This document shows positions 1 to 8,304 of a DNA stretch of 64,000 nt, one piece after another. The notes beneath the pieces are model-generated. The model was not told the DNA's origin and did not search any database. It saw only the letters and a list, made by a program, of their open reading frames with translations. Location: the NCBI GenBank assembly GCA_002281855.1, contig NCHQ01000013.1:1-64000 (forward strand), written 5' to 3'. A program made the translations under genes and the position numbers. Within the stretch, counting starts at the first letter, position 1; each line of letters opens with the position of its first letter. This DNA comes from Rhodospirillales bacterium 24-66-33 (GTDB lineage Bacteria; Pseudomonadota; Alphaproteobacteria; Reyranellales; Reyranellaceae).

Positions 1-116
1 GAACGAGCTTCGACGCCCCTGGGTGAGTCGGTCTACCCGCCGCCACCGCGCCGGCTAGTCTAGCCGATCCGGCAGACGCCGACTTACAAGGGTGAGGTCG
101 TTGTGTTGGGAAGACT

Positions 117-767
117 CTACAGGTTGAGATTGAACGCGATCGAGATGCGCTCAGCCGTGCCGCGATAGTGGCGGACCTGGTGGAGCAGCCAGGACGGGAA
201 CAGGACCATCCGGCCGGCCTTGGGCTGCAACACCTCGTTGGCGCCGCCCGACAGGCCGCCCTTCATCGCGAAGCCGAGATGCGGCGCATACATCACCGGG
301 CCCGCCCCGCGCGGATCGAGGAATTCGAGCGCCCCGCCCAGCGACGGATCCGCGGCGATGCCGCCATCGTCGACATAGTAGACACCGGACCAGAAGGCGC
401 CGGGATGCGTGTGGGGCAGGTTGCCGTGGCCGCTGCGATTGATGTTCGCCCACATGTTGGCGCGCCAGGTCACGGCAAAAACGCCGGGATGGGGCCCCCC
501 GCCGGCATTGCCCGAGCGGTCGATCGTCACGCGATTGGCGGTGTTGCGGGCGATGGCCAGCAGCTTCAGCGCCGGCACGCCGCCCCAGCGCTCCATGTCC
601 CAGGTCGACTGCCAGCCGCCTTCGTTGGAAGCCTGTGTGCCGGGGTGGGACTTCTCGCGCTCCTCGATGACCCGGCGCAGGTCGGCATTCAACGCCGCCG
701 CGTCCGGCACGTCGTGGACGACGAGCGGCGTGGCGAACAACGGTACGATTTCGAGATCCTGGCTCAT
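117..767 (-). CDS. putative 2OG-Fe(II) oxygenase (TIGR02466-like)
   Basis: 216 aa. The sequence resembles the TIGR02466 group of presumed 2-oxoglutarate/Fe(II)-dependent oxygenases. A HTHPGAFWSGVYYVDD block in mid-protein and a C-terminal LFPSWLLHQVRHY...RISIAFN block would supply the iron-binding histidines and the 2OG-binding arginine of a cupin-like double-stranded beta-helix core. No signal peptide or membrane segment is visible, so it is probably cytoplasmic. It is transcribed divergently from hemC across a spacer of about 120 bp. Its substrate cannot be told from sequence; members of the group are often found with no functional context. Family assignment is by motif recognition only. 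Confidence 0.72.
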   Translation of the reverse strand: MSQDLEIVPLFATPLVVHDVPDAAALNADLRRVIEEREKSHPGTQASNEGGWQSTWDMERWGGVPALKLLAIARNTANRVTIDRSGNAGGGPHPGVFAVTWRANMWANINRSGHGNLPHTHPGAFWSGVYYVDDGGIAADPSLGGALEFLDPRGAGPVMYAPHLGFAMKGGLSGGANEVLQPKAGRMVLFPSWLLHQVRHYRGTAERISIAFNLNL

Positions 768-888
768 GCTCGCGCTCTGTTGGCGCCTTCTTGCCTGCCG
801 GCTTCGGCCCCCGCAACTGCCAGCGGCCGCGACCTGTCGGCACCACAGCTTCTGGCGTGACGGATCGAGCTACGCTAGAGCAGCGGCC

Positions 889-1815
889 ATGACGGCCCCC
901 CTCCTCCGGCTCGGCACCCGCGGCAGCCCTCTCGCCCTCACCCAGACCGGCCTGGTGCGCGATGCGCTCGCCAATTCCGTCCCGGCGCTCGCCGGCCCCG
1001 GCGCCATCGAGATCGTGGCCATCAAGACGACCGGAGACGTGATCCAGGACCGGCCGCTCTCCGAAGCCGGCGGCAAGGGGCTGTTCGTCAAGGAAATCGA
1101 GGAAGCCCTGCTGCGGGGTCGCATCGACGCCGCCGTCCACAGCATGAAGGACATGCCCACGGCACAGCCGCCCGGCCTGGCGATTTCGGCCTTCCTGCCG
1201 CGCGAAGACGCGCGCGACGTGCTGATCGCGGGCGACCTCGCGTGCATCGACGATTTGCCGCAAGGCGCCATCGTCGGCACGTCGGCGCTGCGTCGCAAGG
1301 CACTGCTGCTTCACCGTCGGCCGGACCTGCGCATCGTCACGCTGCGCGGCAATGTCGATACCCGCCTCGCAAGGCGCGCGGACGGCACCGTGCAGGCGAC
1401 GATCCTGGCGCTCGCCGGTCTGAAGCGCCTGGGCAAAACCGGCGTCGGCACCGCCATCCCGGAAGCCGAGATGCTGCCGGCGGTCGGCCAGGGCGCGGTG
1501 TGCATCGAGGCGCGAGAGAACGACGCGCAGACGCGCGGCTGGCTCGCCGCGATCGATCACGAGGCCACCGCCGTCTGCGTGCGCGCCGAGCATGCGATGC
1601 TGGTCGTGCTCGACGGATCCTGTCGCACACCCATTGCAGGACACGCGATCCTGACGGGCGGAGAACTGCATCTGCGCGGCCTGATCGCCCGGCCCGACGG
1701 ATCGGAAGTGATCGCAACGGAGCGTCGTGGTTCGATTGCTGACGCAGCCGCGCTCGGGCGCGATGCCGGCGAAGAACTCAAGCGCCGCGGCGGACCGGGC
1801 TTTTTCGCCGACTGA
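889..1815 (+). CDS. hemC: hydroxymethylbilane synthase (porphobilinogen deaminase)
   Basis: 308 aa. Joins four porphobilinogen units into hydroxymethylbilane in haem biosynthesis, in the cytoplasm. It starts LRLGTRGSPLALTQT, the classic N-terminus. KTTGD, GKGLFVKEIE, AVHSMKDMP, GTSALRR, LRGNVDTRL and LPAVGQGAVCIEAR motifs follow in the expected order. Cys245 in LDGSCRTPIAGH is the dipyrromethane-cofactor attachment residue. The same frame stays open far upstream, but ATG 889 gives the canonical N-terminus and normal family length. The next gene, an M48 protease, starts about 40 bp downstream on the same strand. Confidence 0.96.
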   Translation: MTAPLLRLGTRGSPLALTQTGLVRDALANSVPALAGPGAIEIVAIKTTGDVIQDRPLSEAGGKGLFVKEIEEALLRGRIDAAVHSMKDMPTAQPPGLAISAFLPREDARDVLIAGDLACIDDLPQGAIVGTSALRRKALLLHRRPDLRIVTLRGNVDTRLARRADGTVQATILALAGLKRLGKTGVGTAIPEAEMLPAVGQGAVCIEARENDAQTRGWLAAIDHEATAVCVRAEHAMLVVLDGSCRTPIAGHAILTGGELHLRGLIARPDGSEVIATERRGSIADAAALGRDAGEELKRRGGPGFFAD

Positions 1816-1858
1816 CGCACTCTCGACCGGGCGCGAACGGGCCCCTAGACTTCGGCCC

Positions 1859-2671
1859 ATGCACCCCATCCTGCGCTCCCTGCTGATCGTGTGCGGCCTC
1901 GCGTCCCTGCTCGCTGCCTGCGAAACCGCTCCGGTCTCCGGCCGGTCGCAGATCATGCTGGTGAGCGAGAACGAGGAGCGGCAGATGGGCCTGCAGGCCT
2001 ATCGCGAGGTGCTGAACAAGGAACCGCTGTCGCGCGACGCGCAGACCAACGCCCTGGTCGAGAAGATCGGCCGCCGCATCGCCAACGCCGCCGAGCGGCC
2101 GCCGCAGGAACTGTGGCGCGCGCCGCGCTTCCGCTGGGAGTTCAAGACCGTCGACAAGAACGAGCCCAACGCCTTCTGCCTGCCGGGCGGCAAGATCGTG
2201 GTCTACACAGGTCTGTTGCCGATCACCAAGACCGAGGCCGGCCTGGCCGTCGTGCTCGCCCATGAGGTGGCGCATGCGCTGGCGCGCCACGGGGCGGAGC
2301 GCATGAGCGACCAGATGGTGGCGTCGGTCGGCACCGCCGCCGCCGCGGTGGCCCTGTCGGCGACGGTGAGCGGCCGCAGCCGCACCTATCTGCCGGCCAT
2401 GATGGCCGCGGTCGGCGCCGGTGCGACGGTCGGCTACATCCTGCCGATGTCGCGCGCCCAGGAATCCGAAGCCGACCGGATCGGCCTCGTGCTGATGGCG
2501 ATGGCGGGCTACGATCCGCGCGAGGCGATCGGCCTGTGGGAGCGCATGCGCGCCGCCAGTTCCGGCAAGCGGCAGGCGGAATGGCTCAGCACGCATCCCG
2601 CCGATACCACGCGCATTGCCGATATCAGGCGCTGGCTGCCCGAAGCCATGCAGTACTACAAACCAAGATGA
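1859..2671 (+). CDS. M48 family metalloprotease, predicted lipoprotein
   Basis: 270 aa. The N-terminus has a hydrophobic stretch ending in a lipobox (SLLAAC), so the mature protein is probably lipid-anchored in the envelope. The zinc site is HEVAH (His135, Glu136, His139), with the third ligand in ESEAD (about Glu202). This matches the periplasmic M48 peptidases of the YcaL/BepA/LoiP type that deal with misfolded envelope proteins. No TPR extension is present, so it is closer to YcaL/LoiP than to BepA. The frame is open further upstream, but ATG 1859 directly precedes the signal sequence. Its stop overlaps the start of the TusA-like gene by 4 bp, so the two are probably translationally coupled. 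Confidence 0.88.
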   Translation: MHPILRSLLIVCGLASLLAACETAPVSGRSQIMLVSENEERQMGLQAYREVLNKEPLSRDAQTNALVEKIGRRIANAAERPPQELWRAPRFRWEFKTVDKNEPNAFCLPGGKIVVYTGLLPITKTEAGLAVVLAHEVAHALARHGAERMSDQMVASVGTAAAAVALSATVSGRSRTYLPAMMAAVGAGATVGYILPMSRAQESEADRIGLVLMAMAGYDPREAIGLWERMRAASSGKRQAEWLSTHPADTTRIADIRRWLPEAMQYYKPR

Positions 2672-2895
2672 CCGAAACGCTGGACTACGACGCCACCGGG
2701 CTGCTCTGCCCCCTTCCCGTGCTGCGCGCCAACCGCAAGCTGCGCGAGCTCGCCGTGGGCGGCCTGCTCACCGTGCGCGCCACCGATCCCGCCGCCGAGG
2801 CCGACTTCCCGGCCTTCTGCCGGCAGACCGGACACGAGCTGGTCTCCTCGGGCCGCGAGGGCGAGGTGCTGGTATTCGTGATTCGGAAACGCTAG
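2668..2895 (+). CDS. TusA-like sulfurtransferase / redox protein
   Basis: 75 aa, the usual size of the SirA/TusA/YeeD family. The catalytic motif is LLCPLPVLRANRKL (CPxP near the N-terminus), with the single Cys expected to carry persulfide sulfur. A second Cys lies in FPAFCRQTGHEL. Small TusA-type proteins relay sulfur for tRNA thiolation, molybdenum cofactor or other pathways; which one applies here is not shown. The start codon overlaps the stop of the M48 protease gene (ATGA), and pgk follows 45 bp later with its own GAGAGAG-type ribosome site. Confidence 0.88.
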   Translation: MTETLDYDATGLLCPLPVLRANRKLRELAVGGLLTVRATDPAAEADFPAFCRQTGHELVSSGREGEVLVFVIRKR

Positions 2896-2940
2896 ACGGC
2901 GGAAACGCCAGACGCCCGCCCGACACACAAGAGAGAGATC

Positions 2941-4146
2941 ATGCCGCAGACGACCTTCAAGACGATCGATTCCGTGGACATGTCGGGCAAGCGCGTGCTG
3001 GTGCGCGTCGACCTCAACGTGCCGATGAAGAACGGCGTGGTTACCGATGCCACCCGCATCGAGCGCGCGGCGCCGACCATCAAGGAGCTGGCCGCCAAGG
3101 GCGCGAAGGTGATCGTGCTCAGCCATTTCGGCCGTCCCGACGGCAAGCGCGTGCCGGAGATGACGCTGCGGCCGCTGGTCGAGCCGCTGGAGACGGCGCT
3201 GGGCAAGCCGGTCGCCTTCGCCGAGGACTGCATCGGTCCGCTGGCCGAGGCTGCCGTGCGCACCATGAAGCCGGGCGACGTGCTGCTGCTGGAGAACCTG
3301 CGGTTCCACAAGGAAGAAGAGAAGAACGACGCCGGCTTCATCGACAAGCTCTCCCTGCTGGGCGACGTCTACGTGAACGATGCCTTCTCGACCGCTCATC
3401 GCGCACACGCTTCGACCGAGGGTCTCGCCAATCGCCTGCCGGCCGTCGCGGGACGCCTGATGCAGGAGGAGCTCGAAGCGCTCGACAAGGCGCTGGGCAA
3501 CCCGAAGCGTCCGGTCTGCGCCATCGTCGGCGGCGCCAAGGTCTCGACCAAGCTCGAGCTGCTCGGCCATCTGGTGGGCAAGGTCGACAAGCTGATCATC
3601 GGCGGCGGCATGGCCAACACCTTCATGCACGCGCAGGGGATCCCTGTCGGCAAGTCGCTGTGCGAGAAGGATCTCGCCCCGATGGCGCTCGATATCCTGG
3701 AGAAGGCGAAGGCCGCCAAGTGCAAGGTGCTGCTGCCGGTCGACGTCATGGCGGCGGACGAGTTCAAGGCCGGCGCGCCGCATGTCGTGGTCGACGCGGA
3801 TGCCTGCCCCGACGACAAGATGATCCTCGATGTCGGCCCCAAGACGATCGCGCTCTACCAGAAGGAGCTGGCCGACTGCTCGACCGTCGTGTGGAACGGC
3901 CCGCTCGGCGCCTTCGAGATCAAGCCGTTCGACACCGGCACGGTGGCGATTGCCCAGGAAGTCGCGCGCCTCACCGGCATGGGCAAGCTCCTGTCGGTGG
4001 CCGGCGGCGGCGACACGGTGGCGGCCCTTGCGGCGGCGGGCGTCGAGGAGAAATTCTCCTATGTCTCGACCGCGGGCGGCGCCTTCCTCGAATGGATGGA
4101 AGGCAAGACCCTGCCCGGCGTTGCAGCGCTGATACGGGCGGCGTAG
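2941..4146 (+). CDS. pgk: phosphoglycerate kinase
   Basis: 401 aa, normal bacterial length. Transfers phosphate between 1,3-bisphosphoglycerate and ADP in glycolysis, gluconeogenesis and the Calvin cycle. Recognised by VRVDLNVPM near the N-terminus, [50 protein letters not shown] and the C-terminal nucleotide loop GGGDTVAAL. Many alphaproteobacteria have gap directly upstream of pgk; here the upstream neighbours are the TusA-like and M48 genes, so the glycolytic linkage is broken. A NUDIX gene follows after 9 bp. Confidence 0.97.
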   Translation: MPQTTFKTIDSVDMSGKRVLVRVDLNVPMKNGVVTDATRIERAAPTIKELAAKGAKVIVLSHFGRPDGKRVPEMTLRPLVEPLETALGKPVAFAEDCIGPLAEAAVRTMKPGDVLLLENLRFHKEEEKNDAGFIDKLSLLGDVYVNDAFSTAHRAHASTEGLANRLPAVAGRLMQEELEALDKALGNPKRPVCAIVGGAKVSTKLELLGHLVGKVDKLIIGGGMANTFMHAQGIPVGKSLCEKDLAPMALDILEKAKAAKCKVLLPVDVMAADEFKAGAPHVVVDADACPDDKMILDVGPKTIALYQKELADCSTVVWNGPLGAFEIKPFDTGTVAIAQEVARLTGMGKLLSVAGGGDTVAALAAAGVEEKFSYVSTAGGAFLEWMEGKTLPGVAALIRAA

Positions 4147-4155
4147 CGTCGGCGC

Positions 4156-4755
4156 ATGAGCGCCCCGCAAACACCACCCGATCGCCCGCGCCTGCCGTGG
4201 GATCCGCCCGAGCATTTCGAGAAGCGGGTCCCCGACGGCGACAATCGCGAACGGCTGGTCTGCGGGCGTTGCGAATTCATCCACTACCAGAACCCCAAGG
4301 TCGTCGCGGGCGCGGTCTGCACCTGGAAGGACCAGATCCTGCTGGCCAAGCGCGCCATCGAACCGCGCAAGGGCTTCTGGACCCTGCCGGCCGGCTACAT
4401 GGAACTCGGCGAGACGACCGAGCAGGCCGCCCAGCGCGAAGCGCTGGAAGAGGCCTGCGCCACCATCGAGATCGATCGCCTGCTCGCGATGTACAGCGTG
4501 GCCCGCATCGGCCAGGTGCAGATCATGTACCGCGCCCGGCTGGTCACGGCCGACATCGCCTGCGGCATCGAGAGCGAGGAAGTGGCGCTGGTCGACTGGG
4601 CAGACATCCCGTGGGACCAGCTCGCCTTCCCGACGGTGGTCTGGGCGCTCGCGCACTTCCATGAGTCACGCGACAAGACCGACTTCTCGACCTACTCCAA
4701 CCCGACCGGCGACCTCGCCCGCATGTGGCCGCCGCGCAAGCCGGCGGGGGTTTAG
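4156..4755 (+). CDS. NUDIX hydrolase with half zinc ribbon
   Basis: 199 aa. The NUDIX box is recognisable as GYMELGETTEQAAQREALEE, the Mg-binding helix that cleaves nucleoside-diphosphate-X compounds. Upstream of it, RLVCGRCEFIHYQNPKVV looks like the C-terminal half of the zinc-ribbon knuckle seen before NUDIX domains of the NudC/COG1051 group. Only one CxxC pair is present, so a full zinc site is doubtful. The substrate (ADP-ribose, NADH or another) cannot be assigned. It lies 9 bp after pgk and 12 bp before a lipoprotein gene, so all three could share a transcript. Confidence 0.88.
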   Translation: MSAPQTPPDRPRLPWDPPEHFEKRVPDGDNRERLVCGRCEFIHYQNPKVVAGAVCTWKDQILLAKRAIEPRKGFWTLPAGYMELGETTEQAAQREALEEACATIEIDRLLAMYSVARIGQVQIMYRARLVTADIACGIESEEVALVDWADIPWDQLAFPTVVWALAHFHESRDKTDFSTYSNPTGDLARMWPPRKPAGV

Positions 4756-4767
4756 AAGTCACCTCGC

Positions 4768-5604
4768 ATGCCGACGCCTCTCTTCCGCGCGTGCCTCGTG
4801 GCGGCGGCCCTGTCCCTGCAGGCATGCGCCCCTTCGCCGTCGGAACTGTCCCTTCAGGCCGTCGCAAAAACCTCCGATCGGATCGTCGCCGCAATGACGC
4901 CAGCACTCTATGCGCGGCTCGATTCGCTGGGTGTGTCGACGGCACGCAACCGCACCGTCGGGCTCGTCTTTCCGCCGGGAGGCGAGGCGCCCCCGAACGC
5001 GACGTGCGTCGCCGATCTGAAGGCCGGCCTCGAGCGACAGCTCCGCCAACTCGCTTCCCGTACGCGCATCGACTTCCGGTTGGTCGACAGCGTCGAGAAG
5101 GCCACCGTCATCTTTGTGGTGGGAGACACGGCGGACATGCTGGAAAAAAGAATCCCGCCGCTGAGAAGCTGGATGGACGCCGCGGAACGACGAACGTCCT
5201 CCCCGACGATGAAATTCCAGCGCAACTACTCGACGCCGCATTCGATATCCGACTTCGTCGAAGGCGTACGCACCGACGACGACGCAAGGCTGATCTTCGC
5301 CGCCTCGCTCATCCACTGGTTCGAGCTGCACAATCGCCGCGGACGAAAGGACTGCACCCTCGACTTCGTCGAGCGGTTGGCGCGGATCTATTCGGCGGGA
5401 CTGGAGCTGGATTTCGAGGATCAGTACGCGAACGCCGGGCGGCAGGCGCGCGCGCAAGTCGGTCCGAGTGCCTATGAAGCAGACGGCGGCGACATCGCAA
5501 ACTTCATGAACGGCATCTTTTTTTGCGCCCAGTTCGTCGACCGGACGAAACTGACGGCCTGCGCCCTCGAGATCGTCAAATTGAGCTCGGAAGAGAAGCC
5601 CTAG
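4768..5604 (+). CDS. hypothetical lipoprotein, possibly DUF2927-like
   Basis: 278 aa. The N-terminus (RACLVAAALSLQACAPSPS) is a short signal peptide with lipobox LQAC, so the product is probably envelope-anchored. The middle (about residues 55-130) reads as alternating strand/helix with LVFPPGG, LASRTRIDFRLVD and KATVIFVVGDT, faintly like the DUF2927 protease-related fold, but I see no catalytic motif. Cysteines in the body (NATCV, RKDC, FFCAQF, TACAL) could form disulfides. It follows the NUDIX gene by 12 bp and converges on yciB. Function unknown; family placement is tentative. Confidence 0.7.
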   Translation: MPTPLFRACLVAAALSLQACAPSPSELSLQAVAKTSDRIVAAMTPALYARLDSLGVSTARNRTVGLVFPPGGEAPPNATCVADLKAGLERQLRQLASRTRIDFRLVDSVEKATVIFVVGDTADMLEKRIPPLRSWMDAAERRTSSPTMKFQRNYSTPHSISDFVEGVRTDDDARLIFAASLIHWFELHNRRGRKDCTLDFVERLARIYSAGLELDFEDQYANAGRQARAQVGPSAYEADGGDIANFMNGIFFCAQFVDRTKLTACALEIVKLSSEEKP

Positions 5605-5635
5605 AGCCTCATCCGGCGAAGTGTAATCGCCTGCT

Positions 5636-6229
5636 TTAGCTGCCGCGCGCGAAGGGATTGTCGTCGCCGTCCCAACACTTCTTGAGCAGCGGGATCTGCA
5701 GGAAGGCGAAGACGAGGGTCAGCGGGAAGCTCAGGAACATCTTGCTGGCGATCCACGTGTCGGTCGGGAAGTTCCGCCACATCACTTCGTTGACGATGGC
5801 CAGCACGAGAAAGAACACCGTCCAGCGCATCGTGAGCTGGTACCAGCCCTCGTCCGTCAGCCTGAAGGCCGCGCCGAACAGCGGCTTCAGCAGCGGCTTC
5901 TTGAACAGCACGAGCCCGCCGCCCAGGATGACCGCGAACAGGCAGTTCACGATGGTGGGCTTCAGCTTGATGAAGGTGTCGTCCTGCAGCCAGATGGTGA
6001 GGCCGCCGAACACCAGCACGAAGAAGCCGCCGACCAGCGGCATGATCGGCCAGCGCTTCTCCAGCCAGCGATAGCAGGGCAGCGCGATCGCGGTCGCGAC
6101 GATGAAGATGCCGGTGCCCCAGTAGATTCCCCAACGCCCGTTGGCGACGAAGAACAGGACCAGCGGCCCGAGCTCGAGCGCCGTGGCGTAGAGCCGGCGC
6201 ATGCCGTTGTCGTCGCTCTTCTCGCTCAT
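5636..6229 (-). CDS. yciB: inner membrane septation protein YciB/IspZ
   Basis: 197 aa integral membrane protein with about five to six hydrophobic segments. Family signatures are ELGPLVLFFVANGRWG near the N-terminus, LVFGGLTIWLQDDTFIKLKPT in the middle and MRWTVFFLVLAIVNEVMWR, the region of YciB-type proteins linked to cell-envelope synthesis and septation. Its ATG overlaps the stop of ftsY by 4 bp (ATGA), so it is the last gene of the dapF-ftsY-yciB run. That order is conserved in many alphaproteobacteria. Confidence 0.93.
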   Translation of the reverse strand: MSEKSDDNGMRRLYATALELGPLVLFFVANGRWGIYWGTGIFIVATAIALPCYRWLEKRWPIMPLVGGFFVLVFGGLTIWLQDDTFIKLKPTIVNCLFAVILGGGLVLFKKPLLKPLFGAAFRLTDEGWYQLTMRWTVFFLVLAIVNEVMWRNFPTDTWIASKMFLSFPLTLVFAFLQIPLLKKCWDGDDNPFARGS

Positions 6230-7440
6230 GCCGGCAATCCCATCAATCCGCGCGCGAAGGCGCGAGCCTCGAACGGCCGCAGGTCGTCGATGCCCTCGCC
6301 GACACCGATGGCCACGACCGGCAGCTTGAACTTCTCGGCCAGCGCCACCAGCACACCGCCCTTGGCGCTGCCGTCGAGCTTGGTGAGAACCAGCGCGTCG
6401 ACCGGCGACATCGTCTTGAAAGTCTCGACCTGCGCGTGGGCGTTCTGGCCGGTGGTCGCGTCGAGCACCAGCAGGCAGGAATGCGGCGCCTCGGGATCGA
6501 GCTTGCGGATGACGCGCACGATCTTCGCGAGCTCTTCCATCAGGTTGGTCTTGTTGTGCAGGCGGCCGGCGGTGTCGATCAGCAGCACGTCGGTCTTCTC
6601 GGCCCGCGCCTGCTCCAGCGCCTCGTAGGCGAGGCCCGCGGCGTCGGCGCCGGTCTGCTTCGACACGACGGGCACGCCGGCGCGATCGCCCCAGACCTTG
6701 AGCTGCTCCACGGCAGCGGCGCGGAACGTGTCGCCCGCGGCCAGCATCACCGAGCGGCCCTCGCCCTTGTAGCGGCCGGCCAGCTTGGCGATGGTCGTGG
6801 TCTTGCCGCTGCCGTTCACGCCGACCACCAGCACGACATGCGGCTTGCGCGCGGCATCGATGGTCAAGGGTACGGCGACGGGCTGCAGGATCTCGGCGAT
6901 GTCGTCGGCGAAGGCCGCGCGGACTTCCTCTTCGGTGACTTCCTTGCCGAAGCGCTCCTTGCTCAGCTTGCCGACCAGCCGTGCGGCGACGGCGACGCCG
7001 AGATCGGCCTGGATCAGCGCATCCTCGAGATCGTCGAGCGTCTGCTGGTCGAGCTTCTTCTTGGTGAAGAGGCCGGTGATGCTCTCGGCGACCTTCTTGG
7101 TCGACTTCGAGAGGCCCTCGCGCAGACGCGACAGCCAGCCCTTCTTTTCGGTCTCGGGCTTCTCGACCTCGGGTTCCTTCTCGACCACCGCTTCGACAGG
7201 GGCGGTGACAGCGACCGGCTCGGGCTCGGGCTCGGGCTCCGGCGCCATCGGCACCGGCTCGCTCACCGGCTCGATGGGGGGCGGAGCGAGCGGTGTCTCG
7301 GGCTCGGCCGCGACAGACGGCTCTACCGGCTCGGGTTGCGCGATCTCAGGTTCGGCCGGCTTCGGCGGCTCGACGGTCGGCGCCACGCGGGAGCGCAACC
7401 GCGCAAACCAGCCCTTCTTCTCGGGTTCCGTCTCGCTCAC
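6226..7440 (-). CDS. ftsY: signal recognition particle receptor FtsY
   Basis: 404 aa. Membrane-associated SRP GTPase that docks ribosome-SRP complexes at the translocon. The N-terminal 110 residues form the acidic A domain, rich in Pro/Glu and with a perfect EPEPEPEP run encoded by a 6-bp microsatellite near 7219-7240. The NG domain follows: GVNGSGKTTTIAKLA (P-loop), DTFRAAAVEQL, LIDTAGRLHNKTNLM, TKLDGSAKGG and the C-terminal FEARAFARGL helix. Its SRP partner Ffh is encoded about 3.3 kb away on the other strand. In several related genomes an mtaB-like methylthiotransferase gene sits between dapF and ftsY; here only about 9 bp separate them. Confidence 0.96.
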   Translation of the reverse strand: MSETEPEKKGWFARLRSRVAPTVEPPKPAEPEIAQPEPVEPSVAAEPETPLAPPPIEPVSEPVPMAPEPEPEPEPVAVTAPVEAVVEKEPEVEKPETEKKGWLSRLREGLSKSTKKVAESITGLFTKKKLDQQTLDDLEDALIQADLGVAVAARLVGKLSKERFGKEVTEEEVRAAFADDIAEILQPVAVPLTIDAARKPHVVLVVGVNGSGKTTTIAKLAGRYKGEGRSVMLAAGDTFRAAAVEQLKVWGDRAGVPVVSKQTGADAAGLAYEALEQARAEKTDVLLIDTAGRLHNKTNLMEELAKIVRVIRKLDPEAPHSCLLVLDATTGQNAHAQVETFKTMSPVDALVLTKLDGSAKGGVLVALAEKFKLPVVAIGVGEGIDDLRPFEARAFARGLMGLPA

Positions 7441-7449
7441 CGCGGCACC

Positions 7450-8298
7450 TCAGGACAGCAGCGAACGGTCGAGTTCGCCCTTGTAGGCGAGCGCGATGCC
7501 GCCGGTCATCGAAACGTGATCGTCGCGCAGCCATTCGATGGTGAGCGTGCCGTGCTCGACGACGACGTCGACCTTGCGCCCCGTGAGGCCGCGCCGCGCC
7601 GCGGCGACGCCGGCGGCACAGGCACCCGACCCGCAGGCGAGCGTCAGACCCGCGCCGCGTTCCCAGACGCTGAGCTTCAGCCTGTTCTCCCCGATGATCT
7701 GCGCGACGCCGACATTCACACGCTCGGGAAAGAACGGATCGTGCTCGATCTTCGGTCCGAGTTCCGTGATCGGAATCGCAGCGAGGTCGTCGACGAAGAA
7801 AGTCGCGTGCGGATTGCCGACGTTTGTGCCGACCGGATCCTGCAGCGGTCCGATTCCCACCGGCATGTGCCTGGTGTCGCAGGCCTTCGCGACCGGGATC
7901 TCGCGCCAGTCCATGCGCACCAGCCCCATATCGACGGAGATCACCGGCAGGCCGTTGGCGCCGCGCCCGACCTTCTGCGATTCGAGCAGGCCGGCGACCG
8001 TCTGGATGGTCACGTCGTCCGACTTGCACTCGTCCATCACCACCGAGGCGACGCAGCGTGTGGCGTTGCCGCAGGCCTGCGCCTCGCTGCCATCGGGGTT
8101 GTAGATGCGCATGAAGACGTCGGCGTCGGGCTCGGTCGGCGGCTCCAGCACGATCAGCTGGTCGCAGCCGACGCCCAGGCGACGGTCGGCAATGGCGCGG
8201 CGGCGCGGCGGCGTCAGATCGAGCGCATGCCCGCGCGCGTCGAGCACGACGAAGTCGTTGCCCAGCCCGTGCATCTTGAGGAAAGGCGTTCCGGCCAT
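7450..8298 (-). CDS. dapF: diaminopimelate epimerase
   Basis: 282 aa. Interconverts LL- and meso-diaminopimelate for lysine and peptidoglycan synthesis. Starts KMHGLGNDFVVLDARG, the canonical N-terminus. The two catalytic cysteines are in QACGNATRC and TLACGSGACAAGVAA. FMRIYNPDGSEA and GNPHATFFV also match the family. It lies 9 bp upstream of ftsY and 6 bp downstream of a glycosyltransferase-like gene, all on the minus strand. Confidence 0.96.
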   Translation of the reverse strand: MAGTPFLKMHGLGNDFVVLDARGHALDLTPPRRRAIADRRLGVGCDQLIVLEPPTEPDADVFMRIYNPDGSEAQACGNATRCVASVVMDECKSDDVTIQTVAGLLESQKVGRGANGLPVISVDMGLVRMDWREIPVAKACDTRHMPVGIGPLQDPVGTNVGNPHATFFVDDLAAIPITELGPKIEHDPFFPERVNVGVAQIIGENRLKLSVWERGAGLTLACGSGACAAGVAAARRGLTGRKVDVVVEHGTLTIEWLRDDHVSMTGGIALAYKGELDRSLLS

Positions 8299-8304
8299 GC
8301 GGCG

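Noticed and set aside
53..65. Perfect small palindrome GGCTAG-T-CTAGCC near the window start
   Set aside because: Too short and isolated to call an operator; no gene start beside it in the window.
151..1956. Long open frame antisense to the oxygenase, hemC and M48 genes
   Set aside because: The protein is Arg/Ala/Gly-rich with no family motifs, and the opposite strand carries well-recognised genes. Such frames are expected in high-GC DNA.
2656..4662. Long open frame antisense to pgk and the NUDIX gene
   Set aside because: No recognisable domain; the plus strand encodes a complete phosphoglycerate kinase.
7219..7240. Six-base microsatellite in ftsY as a phase-variation switch
   Set aside because: The 6-bp unit keeps the frame at any copy number, so it can only change the length of the Glu-Pro run.
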